Program-made: the position numbers and the translations under genes
The notes under the pieces: generated by a model
What the model was told of the DNA's origin: nothing
Databases searched by the model: none
Seen by the model: the letters and a program-made list of their open reading frames with translations, nothing else
Shown here: positions 18,317-26,557 of the stretch, in pieces
How positions within the stretch are numbered: the stretch's first letter is position 1
Layout of the letters: each line of letters begins with the position of its first letter
Origin: Petrotoga mobilis SJ95
GTDB lineage: Bacteria > Thermotogota > Thermotogae > Petrotogales > Petrotogaceae
Direction of reading: 5' to 3'
Length of the DNA: 64,000 nt
NCBI RefSeq assembly: GCF_000018605.1
Contig: NC_010003.1
Location: 1,650,501-1,714,500 of the forward strand

Positions 18317-18429
18317 TAACTTGCAAGTTGGGAAAATATAGTTGGGGGTGCAGAGTAGTGGAGAATTACATATAAAGTTTTAGAGTTTCTAAATATCATT
18401 AATAAATTACTGGTGGAGGTGATAACAAG

Positions 18430-19545
18430 ATGGAAAAAGTTTCTGTAAGTTTAATAAAAGCAGATGTTGGAGGAATTCCAGGTCATTCGACTGTACATCC
18501 CAAACTTAAAGAAAAGGCCTCTGAGTGTTTGGCGGAGGCAAAAGAAAAAGGATTGTTGGTAGATTACAGAGTTTTACACGTAGGCGATGATTTACAACTA
18601 CTTATGAGTCATCGTAAGGGGATTGATTCTGAAGAAATTCATAAACTTGCTTGGGAAACGTTTGAAGCAGCAACGAAGATTGCTAAAGAGTTAAAGTTAC
18701 ACGGTGCCGGTCAAGATCTGCTATCAGACGCTTTCAGCGGAAATATTAAAGGAATGGGGCCAGGCATAGCAGAAATGGAATTTACAGAACGTGGGTCTGA
18801 AACTTTAGTTGCATTTATGATGGATAAAACAGAACCAGGTTCTTTTAACTTTCCCATTTACAAAATTTTTGCAGATCCATTCAATACCGCAGGATTAATT
18901 ATTGACCCTTTGCTAATTGATGGATTTATATTTGAAGTATGGAATATAAAAGAAAGAAAAAGAATTTTTCTCAAATGTCCAGAAGATTTGTATCTTTTAT
19001 TATCTTTGATAGGTGCAAAAAGCAAATATGTTATAAAAAGGGTTTTTCCCAAAGATTCCAGCCCGCTACCTAAAGATGAACCCGCTGTAGTAGTAAGCAC
19101 AGAAAAGCTATTCTTTATCGCAGAAAAATATGTAGGGAAAGACGATCCAGTAGCGTTGGTAAGAGCGCAATCAGGCTTACCAGCTTTGGGAGAGGTCTTA
19201 GAACCCTTTAGCGTACCTTATTTAGTCAGCGGCTGGATGCGTGGTTCACATAATGGTCCTTTAATGCCCGTTTCTTTCAAAGATGCTCAATGTACACGAT
19301 TTGATGGGCCACCTCGTGTAATTGCAGCTGGCTTCCAGATAAGTCACGGTAATTTTATCGGTCCCATAGATTTGTTTGATGATCCTGCTTTTGACCTCTC
19401 TCGGAAAAAAGCTTTGGAATTAGCAGATTACCTAAGGGTACAAGGTCCCTTCGAACCACACAGGCTTCCACCTGAAGAGATGGAATATACTACCCTTCCA
19501 GGAGTATTAAAAAAGCTTGAAACAAGGTTTGAAGAATTGGAATAA
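18430..19545 (+). CDS. fbp: Class V fructose-1,6-bisphosphate aldolase/phosphatase
   Basis: A 371-residue bifunctional gluconeogenic enzyme of the archaeal type. It condenses triose phosphates to fructose-1,6-bisphosphate and dephosphorylates it to fructose 6-phosphate in one active site. The N-terminus VSLIKADVGGIPGHSTVHP, the metal-binding HVGDDLQLLMSH and HGAGQDLLSDAFSGNIKGMG are hallmark blocks. Further on are SGWMRGSHNGPLMPV and the C-terminal DYLRVQGPFEPHRLPPEEME. Length matches the family. It is a single-gene unit with its own promoter (18288) and a strong terminator (19563). GGAGG precedes ATG 18430. The family is common in archaea and deep-branching thermophilic bacteria. Confidence 0.93.
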   Translation: MEKVSVSLIKADVGGIPGHSTVHPKLKEKASECLAEAKEKGLLVDYRVLHVGDDLQLLMSHRKGIDSEEIHKLAWETFEAATKIAKELKLHGAGQDLLSDAFSGNIKGMGPGIAEMEFTERGSETLVAFMMDKTEPGSFNFPIYKIFADPFNTAGLIIDPLLIDGFIFEVWNIKERKRIFLKCPEDLYLLLSLIGAKSKYVIKRVFPKDSSPLPKDEPAVVVSTEKLFFIAEKYVGKDDPVALVRAQSGLPALGEVLEPFSVPYLVSGWMRGSHNGPLMPVSFKDAQCTRFDGPPRVIAAGFQISHGNFIGPIDLFDDPAFDLSRKKALELADYLRVQGPFEPHRLPPEEMEYTTLPGVLKKLETRFEELE

Positions 19546-19562
19546 TATCTTCTCTTAATAGA

Positions 19563-19598
19563 TAACTCCCGAAGTAGCATGCGGGAGTTACTTTTTTA
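19563..19598 (+). terminator. Terminator of the fructose bisphosphatase gene
   Basis: Perfect 9-bp stem TAACTCCCG/CGGGAGTTA followed by CTTTTTT. A copy carrying this hairpin is found at 45069-45107 next to the duplicated MFS gene. Confidence 0.9.
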
Positions 19599-19638
19599 TT
19601 TAAATTACGGCATTGCTTTAAAAATTTTAATAAAATAC

Positions 19639-19667
19639 TTGACTTTCTTGAAGTTCTATTTTATAAT
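19639..19667 (+). promoter_or_regulatory. Promoter of efflux MFS copy 1
   Basis: TTGACT at 19639-19644, a 17-bp spacer and TATAAT at 19662-19667; the start codon lies 50 bp downstream. Confidence 0.8.
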
Positions 19668-19717
19668 CTTTGTAGAATATTTATTATTATATTCAAAATC
19701 TTAAAGGGGGAGATAAA

Positions 19718-20956
19718 ATGTCAAAATCAACCGGCGGGTTACAACTTTTAATAAAAAACCGTGATTTTCTACTTCTGTTCTTCGGTAGGCTAGTATCCAG
19801 TGTCGGATCTGCTATTTTTATTATAGCTATTCTTTGGTCAGCCGCAGCTGAGATAGGCGGGGTGGGTGCAGTTAGTACTGTTTTAAGTACTATAGCTGTT
19901 ACGAATATTATTTTTTCTCCTTTTGCAGGTGTTTGGGCAGATAGATGGAAAAAGAAAAATATTCTTGTGATAACAGATTTAATCAGTGGCGGAATCCTTA
20001 TTTTACTGGGTATTTTCTTTGGAACATATTTCTATCAAATTTGGGTATTGATAATAACCATTTTTGGATTACAGATCTGTGGTACTTTATTTGGTCCTGC
20101 GTTGTTGTCGTTAATCCCGATTATGATAAACGATAATGAGCTTTCTCAAGCTAATGCCATGATTTCAATGACAGATAGGCTTTCTCAACTTATTGGGATG
20201 GCTATTGGTGGTGTGATTGTGTCTTTAGTGGGAATAAAATGGGCAATTTTAATCGATGGGATGACTTTTATTTTCTCGGCAGTCTCTGAAATGTTCATAA
20301 AAGCGGAAGAAAAAGGCAGAAAAGAAGAGGAAGCTAGAAAAAATGGGATGATTTTTTCAGATATAAAAGAAGGTTTCAAAGTGATATGGTCCAATGTTCA
20401 ACTTAAAGGGTTAATAACCTTAGAGACATTAGATGATTTTTTTGGAACCACGATATTCGTTTTCCTACCTGTATTGGCTAGTGAAATACTGAAAGTAGGT
20501 CCTGGTGAGTATGGAATTATGCAAACAATGTTGGGAGCAGGATCTTTTATTTCCGCACTTGTTCTATCATCAATTAAAGAGATAAAAATGAAGTACCTGG
20601 CACTGATGCTATCCTCCGTTTTGGCAGGAGTATTTCTGGCTTCTCTTGGTATAGTTAACAGTTATATATACGTCTTGATTGCCTTGTTGATGTTGGGTGT
20701 TATGACTGAGATAGGAAATATCAATGAAAATCTTTTGATTCAAAGAATTACCCCTGAAAACACAAGGGGACGGGTTTTTGCGTTGCGATCAACGATAGAT
20801 AATTCGCTGAGACCTTTTTCTTATGCTTTTGCAGGGATAATGGCAACATTTTTTTCATTGAAAAGTTTGTTCTTTGTGTTTGGAATAATAACTAGCATAC
20901 TTGGAATATTTTATCTATTGATACCTTATCAATTGAAAAAGCGGAATGTTTCATAA
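19718..20956 (+). CDS. MFS efflux transporter (macrolide-efflux type), copy 1
   Basis: A 412-residue, twelve-helix DHA3-type exporter. The loop 2-3 motif reads GVWADRWKKKNIL, the mid-loop FSDIKEGFKVIWSNVQLKGL resembles MefA-like pumps, and helix 11 has RITPENTRGRVFALRSTIDN. AAGGGGGAG precedes ATG 19718. A near-identical 412-residue copy lies at 43709-44947 in opposite orientation. The copied segment includes the promoter and the preceding fbp terminator, so this is taken as the donor copy. The substrate is unknown; a proton-driven drug efflux role is inferred. Confidence 0.88.
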   Translation: MSKSTGGLQLLIKNRDFLLLFFGRLVSSVGSAIFIIAILWSAAAEIGGVGAVSTVLSTIAVTNIIFSPFAGVWADRWKKKNILVITDLISGGILILLGIFFGTYFYQIWVLIITIFGLQICGTLFGPALLSLIPIMINDNELSQANAMISMTDRLSQLIGMAIGGVIVSLVGIKWAILIDGMTFIFSAVSEMFIKAEEKGRKEEEARKNGMIFSDIKEGFKVIWSNVQLKGLITLETLDDFFGTTIFVFLPVLASEILKVGPGEYGIMQTMLGAGSFISALVLSSIKEIKMKYLALMLSSVLAGVFLASLGIVNSYIYVLIALLMLGVMTEIGNINENLLIQRITPENTRGRVFALRSTIDNSLRPFSYAFAGIMATFFSLKSLFFVFGIITSILGIFYLLIPYQLKKRNVS

Positions 20957-21004
20957 AAATTTGACGTTCATTAGAAAATATGATATAATTTTCCTGGAGT
21001 AAAC

Positions 21005-21080
21005 CGGAGCGTAGCGCAGTTGGTAGCGCGTCAGCATGGGGTGTTGAAGGTCGCTGGTTCAAATCCAGTCGCTCCGACCA
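21005..21080 (+). tRNA. tRNA-Pro (anticodon GGG), CCA encoded
   Basis: Acceptor CGGAGCG pairs with CGCTCCG; D-arm GCGC/GCGC; anticodon stem TCAGC/GTTGA around loop ATGGGGT, giving anticodon GGG; T-arm GCTGG/CCAGT region with TTCAAAT; discriminator A and encoded CCA. A strong terminator follows. Confidence 0.95.
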
Positions 21081-21082
21081 AG

Positions 21083-21110
21083 AATACGGGGTTGTTCCCC
21101 GTATTTTTTT
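21083..21110 (+). terminator. Terminator after tRNA-Pro
   Basis: AATACGGGG/CCCCGTATT stem with a five-base loop and a T7 tail. It also faces the stop of the minus-strand nicotinamidase gene and could act for both. Confidence 0.9.
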
Positions 21111-21114
21111 AAAT

Positions 21115-21720
21115 CTAGATTATTCTACCAAATTTTTCTTCTATGAGTTCTTTAATATCCTTTTTGTTAACAGCTTTTATATATTGGCTTATTGGGAATA
21201 CCTTATATCCTCGTTTTAAAGCATCTTCTATCGTCGCTATGACGCATACGTCTCCTGCTAAGCCTAAAACTACTAAATTTTCTATCTTATGCTTTCTCAA
21301 AAGTTCGTCTAATTCTGATTCAATTCTTCTTTCAATGTCTTTGTAAAATGCTGAATAGCTATCCCCATCTACTTCTTCGCCTTTTTTTATAATGAAATCA
21401 TAGGTATTTATAAATAGTTGATTCCCATAAGTTCCTTTTATGCAGTGAGGGGGCCATTTTTCAAAAGAGATGTGATTTTCAGGGTGATCATCCATACTGG
21501 CAAAAATCTTAAAATTTCTCTCTTTCATTAAAGTCAAAAACTCGTTTACCTGATCTATCCACTCTTCATTTGTTCCAACTACTGGAAGTTCGTTAGGACA
21601 TCTTTCGGTAAATCCGTTTTGACAATCAACACATAATATTGCTGTGTTTGAAGGAGATAATTTCAATATGTTTACTATATAATTGGTAAAATCGTAAGGT
21701 GTTTTGTTGTTTTCGAACAT
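21115..21720 (-). CDS. pncA: Nicotinamidase-like isochorismatase-family hydrolase
   Basis: A 201-residue cysteine hydrolase that probably converts nicotinamide to nicotinate in NAD salvage. The catalytic Asp is in LCVDCQNGF, the metal-site residues in SMDDHPENHISF and the nucleophilic Cys in LGLAGDVCVIAT. The mid-segment WPPHCIKGTYG is typical of PncA. Length and order match the family. It is a single gene on the minus strand with GGAGGC before ATG 21720, followed upstream by repeat DNA. Another isochorismatase-family amidase activity cannot be excluded. Confidence 0.85.
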   Translation of the reverse strand: MFENNKTPYDFTNYIVNILKLSPSNTAILCVDCQNGFTERCPNELPVVGTNEEWIDQVNEFLTLMKERNFKIFASMDDHPENHISFEKWPPHCIKGTYGNQLFINTYDFIIKKGEEVDGDSYSAFYKDIERRIESELDELLRKHKIENLVVLGLAGDVCVIATIEDALKRGYKVFPISQYIKAVNKKDIKELIEEKFGRII

Positions 21721-21739
21721 TTTTTTAGCCTCCTTTTCT

Positions 21740-22134
21740 ATATAGCGCCCCTTCGCCCCGCTCCCCGCCCGTTTTTAGGAAGGGACCTGCGGTCCCTTGG
21801 ACCCAGGCGTTAAGGGGCAAGCCCCTTAAAAACCCCAAATTCGCGTAACATCATTTGCTTCGCAAATGAGAATATGGAAATTGTTTCTAAAGCATTATAA
21901 AAGCGTTTTGCACAGAACAGCAAAAAGTTTTTTGCACAAGACTGCAAAAGGGCAAGCCCCTTAAAAACCCCAAATTCGCGTAACATCATTTGCTTCGCAA
22001 ATGAGAATATGGAAATTGTTTCTAAAGCATTATAAAAACGTTTTGCACAAATCAGCAAAAAGCTTTTTGCACAGAACAACAAAAGGGCTTCGCCCTGCAG
22101 CCCGCCCCCTTCTTTGGCCGGCTTGGTCTAACTT
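21740..22134. repeat. GC-rich dispersed repeat plus 135-bp tandem duplication
   Basis: From 21743 the GCGCCCCTTCGCCCCGCTCC unit and a GGGACC..GGTCCC hairpin unit appear. Then a block beginning GGGCAAGCCCCTTAAAAACC is repeated almost exactly with a 135-bp period (about 21814-21948 and 21949-22083). The second unit ends in a GGGCTTCGCCC hairpin. No ribosome sites or plausible coding content are seen in this 395-bp gap. Confidence 0.8.
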
Positions 22135-22779
22135 TTACCCACTAATTTTAAATTTGACCAATCCCAAGTATTCATGCCATGCAGAAGAAGTTGCTTCTAG
22201 GAATCTCATATCTGGTAAGAAATCATACCATTTCAATTCTTCTCGGGAAATCTTATAATCTGTGGGAACGGGAACAACATCTATGTTTGTATAACTTTTG
22301 AAATAATTCATAGCCCTTGGTAAATGTATTGCACTTGTGATTAAATATATTTTTTGTACTTCATCGCTTTCCAATAGTGTAAGCGTAAATTCCGCATTTT
22401 GCTTTGTGTTTTTGGCAAGTGGTTCTACATAAATATCGTTTGGTTTGACTCCCATTTTTAGCAATTCTTCTTTCATTATTTGAGCTTCTGGTATCTCCGT
22501 GCCTAGGAGTTTCCCGCCAGTTACAACAATAGGAATCTGTAAATTTTTGTAAAGTAAGAAACCTTCATAAACCCTTTTCATAGCGCTATCAGATAACTCT
22601 CCGGATCCTTCCCTTGGGGTTTCAGGAATTATTCCGCCTCCAAGTACAACTATTACCCCTTTTTCTTGAGTATCATCCAACTGAGAAACATTCACAGGAG
22701 GATATCTATTTTCCAACGGTAAAACAATTATTTTTGCAAACCACCCAGAAGAAAATATATAGATTACAATGCAAACCAT
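22135..22779 (-). CDS. YdcF/DUF218-family membrane-anchored protein
   Basis: A protein of at least 214 residues with an N-terminal hydrophobic stretch and a DUF218 domain: VVLGGGIIPE, VVTGGKLLGTE, MGVKPNDIYVE, then KNTKQNAEF and ITSAIHLPRAMNYF. YdcF-like proteins (SanA/ElyC group) act at the envelope, in some species on undecaprenyl-linked intermediates. The frame stays open upstream of ATG 22779 and encodes another hydrophobic helix overlapping the A24 peptidase terminus. No standard start codon with a ribosome site is visible there, so the true start may be non-AUG. Confidence 0.75.
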   Translation of the reverse strand: MVCIVIYIFSSGWFAKIIVLPLENRYPPVNVSQLDDTQEKGVIVVLGGGIIPETPREGSGELSDSAMKRVYEGFLLYKNLQIPIVVTGGKLLGTEIPEAQIMKEELLKMGVKPNDIYVEPLAKNTKQNAEFTLTLLESDEVQKIYLITSAIHLPRAMNYFKSYTNIDVVPVPTDYKISREELKWYDFLPDMRFLEATSSAWHEYLGLVKFKISG

Positions 22780-22885
22780 TAAAAGAGAAAAAGATAGTTT
22801 TTTCCTTCTTATTAGCCCAATGATTAAAAATATTATGCAGAGTGAGATAAAAATACCTGGAATTTCTATGAAAGATGTAAAAATA

Positions 22886-23299
22886 TCATAAAATATAATA
22901 AGCCCCCCTAAAAATATATAAAATGAATGTACTCAACATTACATAGAAACCTAGTGGAACCTTGGTGACTTTCTTTTTTGTGTTCGATAAAATAATTAGG
23001 ATTATGCTGATAATTAATACCGGAAATATATAAATACCAATAAGAAGAGAGAGGACTGATAGAAATTTCACGTCTCCAAAACCCATTTTCCCATTTCGCC
23101 AATAATAAAAGGTGATTAAAAAGGTAATGATAGTAAAAATAAGATTAAAGTAATCAAAGTTTAGTAAAGCAATTGCTAAAATAACTACTATTCCTAGATC
23201 AGGAATGATAAAGGTGAAATAATCATATAACCCTATGTATAAAAGGCTATTAGCAAAAAACAAATTTTGCCAGTTAAAAGAGGTGAGTATGACAAACAT
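22886..23299 (-). CDS. Prepilin peptidase-type (A24) membrane protease, short form
   Basis: A 137-residue integral membrane protein of the type IV prepilin peptidase family lacking the N-terminal methylase domain. The first catalytic Asp is in the DYFTFIIPD block and the second in the GxGD motif GFGDVKF. Around five membrane helices are apparent. The open frame continues upstream of ATG 23299 for about 15 codons with a basic RKNKK and a hydrophobic segment. It begins right after the stop of the TPR gene, with AAAGGTG in front of a CTG, so a non-AUG start near 23343 is possible. It probably processes pilin-like signal sequences. It forms an operon with the TPR gene and YdcF. Confidence 0.7.
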   Translation of the reverse strand: MFVILTSFNWQNLFFANSLLYIGLYDYFTFIIPDLGIVVILAIALLNFDYFNLIFTIITFLITFYYWRNGKMGFGDVKFLSVLSLLIGIYIFPVLIISIILIILSNTKKKVTKVPLGFYVMLSTFILYIFRGAYYIL

Positions 23300-23359
23300 A
23301 TTTACAACTATATAAGATAAAACGATAATTAGGACCTTTTTATTCTTTCTCAGTGTTTT

Positions 23360-24436
23360 TTACACCTTTTCTATTACTTCCATTTCCTCTTTGGTTAAAT
23401 TTTTGTTCAGAATTTCTTCAAGTCCATAAATGTACCACATGTACTTATCTTTTATTTCTTGGTATATACTTTTGGCTTCTTCGAATTTCTTAACCTTTAA
23501 GTAGGGGATAACCAATAACAATTTAAAGTGTTCATTTTCTTTATCTTGGTCTATATATTTTTCTAAGAAGTTTTGAACTTCTTTATATTTACCGTTTTCA
23601 AACATTACTTTAGCCCAAACTTCTATGTCGGTTGAATATTCAGGTGTTGTATTGAGAATTTCCTCTTTGAGTTCATTGGCTTCTGTAGTTCTCGATAATT
23701 TCTCATAAATAGTGGATAACTCATACTTACCCAATACGCTGTTGGGGAATCTATTTAGGAATTTTTCTAAAATGTGGGCGGCTTTTTCATAATCTCCTTT
23801 TTGCATGTAAGCATCTGCAATCATGAAGTAAGTTACGTAATTGTTGGGTGAAAGTTCTATTTCTTTTTTCCAGATTTCAGCAGCTTTTTCGTATTCGCCT
23901 AAATTAAAGTATAGTTCACCTAATTCAGACAAAGCTGCTATATTCCAAGGGTCTAATTTAACTGCTTTTTCTAAATACTCTTCCCCCTCTTCCATTTCGC
24001 CTTTTTCTACTAGCACTGAGCCCATTAATTCGTAGGCTGGAGCGAAACTTGGATCAATTTTGAGTATAAAATCTACGACATCTTTCACGAACTCAAAGTT
24101 CTTTTTATCGGCTTCCAATAAGACCGTGTCGAATAGTCCATTCAAGGAAATATGTACTAGGTCGGAGTAATTGATTTGGAACTCAGAAAAATAAGCCAAA
24201 AATTCGGAAAGGACGAAAGGATAAATCACAAAGTTGGAGGTTAAACCGGGTAAGTGTTCAACAAGTTTTTCGATTTTCTTTGCTTCTTCAATAAATTTTG
24301 AGTTGTTTTTTAAGTCAGCCTTCATTAACTCAAAATCTCCTTCGTACAAGAACTCACAAAGCAAGATTGGAAAAGGGGTTAAATCAGTTATTTCAATCTC
24401 TTCTTCTCCAATGTTAAACTTTACTATATGCTCCAT
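23360..24436 (-). CDS. TPR-repeat protein
   Basis: A 358-residue protein. Tetratricopeptide units are clear from about residue 125 to 300, for example PWNIAALSELGELYFNLGEY, NYVTYFMIADAYMQKGDYEK and SVLGKYELSTIYEKLSR. The N-terminal 120 residues are an acidic helical domain starting MEHIVKFNIGEEEIEITDL. No signal peptide is seen, so it should be a cytoplasmic scaffold for protein contacts. GGAGGAG lies before ATG 24436. It heads a minus-strand operon with the A24 peptidase and YdcF genes, and a link to pilus or envelope assembly is guesswork. Confidence 0.8.
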   Translation of the reverse strand: MEHIVKFNIGEEEIEITDLTPFPILLCEFLYEGDFELMKADLKNNSKFIEEAKKIEKLVEHLPGLTSNFVIYPFVLSEFLAYFSEFQINYSDLVHISLNGLFDTVLLEADKKNFEFVKDVVDFILKIDPSFAPAYELMGSVLVEKGEMEEGEEYLEKAVKLDPWNIAALSELGELYFNLGEYEKAAEIWKKEIELSPNNYVTYFMIADAYMQKGDYEKAAHILEKFLNRFPNSVLGKYELSTIYEKLSRTTEANELKEEILNTTPEYSTDIEVWAKVMFENGKYKEVQNFLEKYIDQDKENEHFKLLLVIPYLKVKKFEEAKSIYQEIKDKYMWYIYGLEEILNKNLTKEEMEVIEKV

Positions 24437-24721
24437 GGGTATCTCCTCCTCTTTTAGTTGAATTACAGTTTTTAGAAATTTTAAAACTTTATAAATAGCG
24501 CCCCTTCGCCCCGCTGCCCACCCTAATTTTATTTTTAAATTAGCTAAGTAGGATGTTGTTGCTGTTATTTTTTATTATACCATAATTAAGAATTATTAAG
24601 AAAATTTATTTACATTTTTTTGCATTTCAGATTATTAAACCAAATAAAATAGGCTCTAATTGTAGAAACGACTAAAATTTCTCAAGAGCTTGAAAGAATA
24701 ACTATAAAATTACTTTGTAAA
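24437..24721. repeat. Gap with one GC-rich repeat unit
   Basis: A GCGCCCCTTCGCCCCGCTGC unit lies at 24498-24526. The rest is AT-rich and shows no gene. Confidence 0.6.
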
Positions 24722-24749
24722 ATTATAAAAAGCAGGCTTACGCCTGCCT
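24722..24749 (-). terminator. Terminator of the hsp20 gene
   Basis: On the minus strand GCAGGC-GTAA-GCCTGC is followed by TTTTTATAATTT, immediately after the hsp20 stop. Confidence 0.9.
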
Positions 24750-24767
24750 TCTTAATTATTGTCAGTT

Positions 24768-25208
24768 TTATTCAATTTTGATCTCTTTTCCTTCACCTTT
24801 AGCTGTCTCAACTTTTGGTATAGTTAGTTTCAAAACTCCATTTTCATATTCAGCTTTAATTTTGTCTTTGTCAATGTACTCTGGTAGTCTTATAGTTCGT
24901 TCAATTCTACCAAAGTATCTTTCTCTCCTATATACGTTCCCTCTTTTTACTTCGTCGGATTCTTTCTTTTCTGCGGATATGGTTAATAGATCGTTGTTTA
25001 ATTGAACTTTTATATCTTTTTTGTTTAAACCAGGTAATTCACACTCTACGATGTAATCATCGTCAGTTTCATACACATCCATCTCACCACGAGAGGTCGT
25101 TCCAAAAGGCAATGATCTAAAGAAGTCTTCAAACTCTCTATTGAAGAAATCAAATGGAGATAACAAGTCTTCTCTGTCATCTCTGTCGTCTCTTCTTCTT
25201 TCTAACAT
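24768..25208 (-). CDS. hsp20: Small heat-shock protein, Hsp20 family
   Basis: A 146-residue alpha-crystallin-type chaperone that holds unfolding proteins. The N-terminal arm contains LSPFDFFNREFEDFFRSLPF. The crystallin domain starts at MDVYETDDDYIVECELPGL and includes the conserved ELPGLNKKDIKVQ and RRERYFGRIERTIRLPE. The A-x-x-x-n-G-v-L signature reads YENGVLKLTIPK. GGGAGGCGG precedes ATG 25208. It has its own terminator. Near-consensus promoter elements for heat-shock regulation were not identified. Confidence 0.93.
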   Translation of the reverse strand: MLERRRDDRDDREDLLSPFDFFNREFEDFFRSLPFGTTSRGEMDVYETDDDYIVECELPGLNKKDIKVQLNNDLLTISAEKKESDEVKRGNVYRRERYFGRIERTIRLPEYIDKDKIKAEYENGVLKLTIPKVETAKGEGKEIKIE

Positions 25209-25379
25209 TTGTCACCGCCTCCCTTTTAACTGTTTATTATTTTCACTAAAATTATATATCAAAAAAATCTTTTGTGTCAAGAGAGTCTTTAAAAAAGGTT
25301 ATGATTGTTTTTAATTGACAATAAAAGCTTTATATTAATACTAAATTTAAATATAATAAAAGATTTAATCACTTGTTAT

Positions 25380-26066
25380 CTATAAGTGATAATTATTTAG
25401 GGTTCGCTTCTTTAAGATAATTAAGTAAGTTATAGTTAGTCCATCTGAGAGGGTATGTATTATGATAGGATAGATCAAGCTATTTGAAATTTGAAAGGTG
25501 TATCCCAAAATCGATCCCATTATGATCCTTCCTGGTAAAAGACCTATAAATTGTTTTATACTTTCTCTGCCAAAGAAGAGATTGTTTAAATGGGCAAAAA
25601 CAAAGATTGATGTTGCTATGATCGTTGCATATTCAATAGAAAAAACTGAACCGGGTAAAAACATTCTTATATTTCCTTGGATAAATCCTCTATAAAATAG
25701 CTCTTCAGATGGTCCTACCACCAACCAAACATGTAATAACATAATTTTGTTATTTTGAAAACTTCCGTAGGGAATCTTCATGAGATCAGAAAGACTCATT
25801 TTTCTCATACTAAATAAAGATCCTATTATTAAAATTAAAGAAATTAGAAGCATAAACAGTCCTTTTTTAAAATTTCCTATTTGAAATCCAGCCTGTTGGA
25901 AGTTTATTGGTGAAAGATAGATAAGAAAGATTGAAATAGCAATACTGAAGATTCCTAAAATAAAATTTCCTAAATAAATACCTTTTCTTTTTAGAAAAAA
26001 TCGACCTATTGCATATATTAGTAAATAGTAGATAACAACTAAGATGATAAATCTAATAAAGAGCAT
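25380..26066 (-). CDS. CPBP-family intramembrane metalloprotease
   Basis: A 228-residue membrane protein with about seven helices. The three CPBP/Abi motifs are visible: EELFYRGFIQG (EExxxR), FVFAHLNNLFFG (F-x3-H) and IIHTLSDGLTI (HxxxD-like). The family includes CAAX-type proteases and bacteriocin self-immunity proteins; the substrate here is unknown. The gene stands alone between AT-rich DNA and a long GC-rich repeat block. No clear ribosome site precedes ATG 26066 except a weak GGTGAA. Confidence 0.8.
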   Translation of the reverse strand: MLFIRFIILVVIYYLLIYAIGRFFLKRKGIYLGNFILGIFSIAISIFLIYLSPINFQQAGFQIGNFKKGLFMLLISLILIIGSLFSMRKMSLSDLMKIPYGSFQNNKIMLLHVWLVVGPSEELFYRGFIQGNIRMFLPGSVFSIEYATIIATSIFVFAHLNNLFFGRESIKQFIGLLPGRIIMGSILGYTFQISNSLIYPIIIHTLSDGLTITYLIILKKRTLNNYHL

Positions 26067-26088
26067 ATATTCACCAACCTTTGTGTTA

Positions 26089-26355
26089 GCGCCCCTTCGC
26101 CCCGCTCCCCACCCTTCTAAGGAAAGGGACCTGCGGTCCCTTAGACCCGCTTTCTACCCTTCTGAGGAAGGGACCTTCGGTCCCTCGCCCGGAAGGTGGG
26201 AGGGCTCCGCCCTGTGACCCTTTTAAGATCAAAATCTTATTTTTGAAAATAATTAAGTTTTTAAAATATTAATTTTATCTAGGTTTGCGCCCCTTCGCCC
26301 CACTCCCCACCCTTCTAAGGAAAGGGACCTGCGGTCCCTTAGACCCGGCTCCGCA
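26089..26355. repeat. Array of GC-rich dispersed repeats
   Basis: Two copies of the GCGCCCCTTCGCCCC..CCCC unit joined to an AAGGGACC..GGTCCCTT hairpin (26089-26150 and 26286-26345). Between them are a second GGGACC..GGTCCC hairpin and a GGGCTCCGCCC segment followed by TGACCCTTTTAAGATCAAAA. The last motif recurs at 47585. These occupy most of the 490-bp gap before the next gene. Confidence 0.8.
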
Positions 26356-26461
26356 CTTTAAATGTCTGTATCTTTAATTTAATTATACAATATTAGGATG
26401 CTTAATTTTAATCAATATGATTAACCGATGCAATAAGAATTAAAAGGAAATATTGATTTAT

Positions 26462-26490
26462 TTGACTTTGTCTTTTTTTTAAACTATAAT
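26462..26490 (+). promoter_or_regulatory. Promoter of the first ArsB/NhaD-like gene
   Basis: TTGACT at 26462-26467, 17-bp spacer, TATAAT at 26485-26490. Confidence 0.8.
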
Positions 26491-26557
26491 TAGTTTGGGA
26501 TATTAAATCCTTTAAAAACATTAGTAAAAAAGAATGGTTCCGTTTCGGAGGAATTAT

